Assembly: GCA_002495845.1 (NCBI GenBank)
Contig: DAHF01000053.1
Coordinates: 3,236 to 9,085, forward strand
Direction of reading: 5' to 3'
From: Sulfolobus sp. UBA167
GTDB lineage: Archaea; Thermoproteota; Thermoprotei_A; Sulfolobales; Sulfolobaceae
Length of the DNA: 5,850 nt
Numbering within the stretch: the first letter of the stretch is position 1; the number at the start of each line of letters is the position of its first letter. Both the position numbers and the translations under genes were made by a program. This document shows, in pieces, positions 5,588-5,850 of this stretch. The notes below the pieces were generated by a model. It did no database searches. It worked only from the letters and a program-made list of their open reading frames with translations, and was not told where the DNA came from.

Positions 5588-5608
5588 AGGCAAAAAGATA
5601 TATCTAAA

Positions 5609-5619
5609 AATATTTAAGT
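5609..5619 (-). promoter_or_regulatory. BRE/TATA promoter of the surface-protein gene
   Basis: On the minus strand a purine tract (gaaaagaagaa) leads into cttaaatat, centred about 27 bp before ATG 5587. This is the best BRE-TATA match in the window and supports the shorter, leaderless start. A second AT-rich TATA-like segment at 5671-5685 has the same spacing to the alternative ATG 5653. Confidence 0.55.
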
Positions 5620-5653
5620 TCTTCTTTTCCGTGTAATTAGTAATTTCTTTCAT

Positions 5654-5850
5654 AATATACAGTAATTTTTATATTTAATTTAAATAATTTTTATTTTATT
5701 CATATAACGTAAAATCCACAAGGGTTAGGCGTTATGTATCTCAGATAAAGACTATGAGCTTCCTAAGTTTTATAAATAGATATAATTTTAATGTATATAT
5801 AATATTATAATTTTTAGAAGAAGTTTCACTCTCCATGCCTTTTGTAAATA
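5654..5850. other. AT-rich intergenic region without a recognisable gene
   Basis: The 197 bases to the right edge are very rich in A and T and contain several TATA-like strings on both strands (5671-5685, 5771-5776, 5787-5812). The longest plus-strand ORF that starts and stops here (from ATG 5754) has 18 residues. ATG 5835 opens a frame to the edge, but only five codons are visible. The region probably holds divergent promoters for the surface-protein gene and a gene beyond the window. Confidence 0.4.

Noticed and set aside
5442..5636. 64-codon plus-strand ORF
   Set aside because: Antisense to the signal peptide and first domain of the surface protein.
5835..5850. Possible start of a plus-strand gene leaving the window
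   Set aside because: Only five codons are visible. A TATA-like stretch lies at 5803-5810, but nothing in the coding part can be tested.

Overview
The window looks like chromosomal DNA from a thermoacidophilic crenarchaeon of the order Sulfolobales. The grounds are: AT-rich DNA with AGG/ATA-rich codon use; genes that mostly begin with an A/T-rich TATA-like box about 26 bp upstream of the start codon and no clear Shine-Dalgarno sequence (leaderless mRNAs); an archaeal-type TRIC channel; and a sequon-loaded, membrane-anchored S-layer-type surface protein. The genus cannot be fixed from the sequence alone. No rRNA, tRNA, CRISPR array, insertion sequence or attachment site was seen.

Layout. (1) 1-581, minus: the N-terminal 193 residues of a HipA-like/PI3-4-kinase-fold protein that runs off the left edge. 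(2) 632-763, plus: a divergent, very basic 43-residue ORF that appears to share one TATA element with gene 1. (3) 835-1008, plus: a 57-residue winged-helix DNA-binding protein. (4) 1039-1914, plus: an MscS-type mechanosensitive channel with its own TATA box just after the stop of gene 3. (5) 2025-2648, plus: a polytopic membrane protein of the COG4280 type with two ExxE motifs like those of FTR1 iron permeases. (6) 2778-3404, minus: a TRIC/UPF0126 cation channel, convergent with gene 5 and separated from it by a symmetric T7/A7 palindrome that can terminate both. (7) 3487-3651, minus: a 54-residue hydrophobic ORF just downstream of gene 8. (8) 3683-5587, minus: a 634-residue secreted protein with a signal peptide, five Ig-like (COG1361) repeats and a C-terminal membrane anchor. 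The last 260 bp are AT-rich promoter DNA with no convincing gene. No gene-free stretch exceeds 300 bases.

Function. Three of the eight genes are polytopic membrane proteins for ions or osmotic balance (MscS, COG4280/FTR1-like, TRIC) and one is a large cell-surface protein, so the region has an envelope and ion-homeostasis flavour. Each gene mostly has its own promoter, so this is a neighbourhood rather than a single operon. The only operon-like pairs are wHTH-mscS and surface protein-54-residue ORF. I saw no clear new multi-gene system. The least ordinary items are the shared divergent promoter, the two small unlisted ORFs, the altered kinase catalytic loop and the duplicated Ig-like domains.
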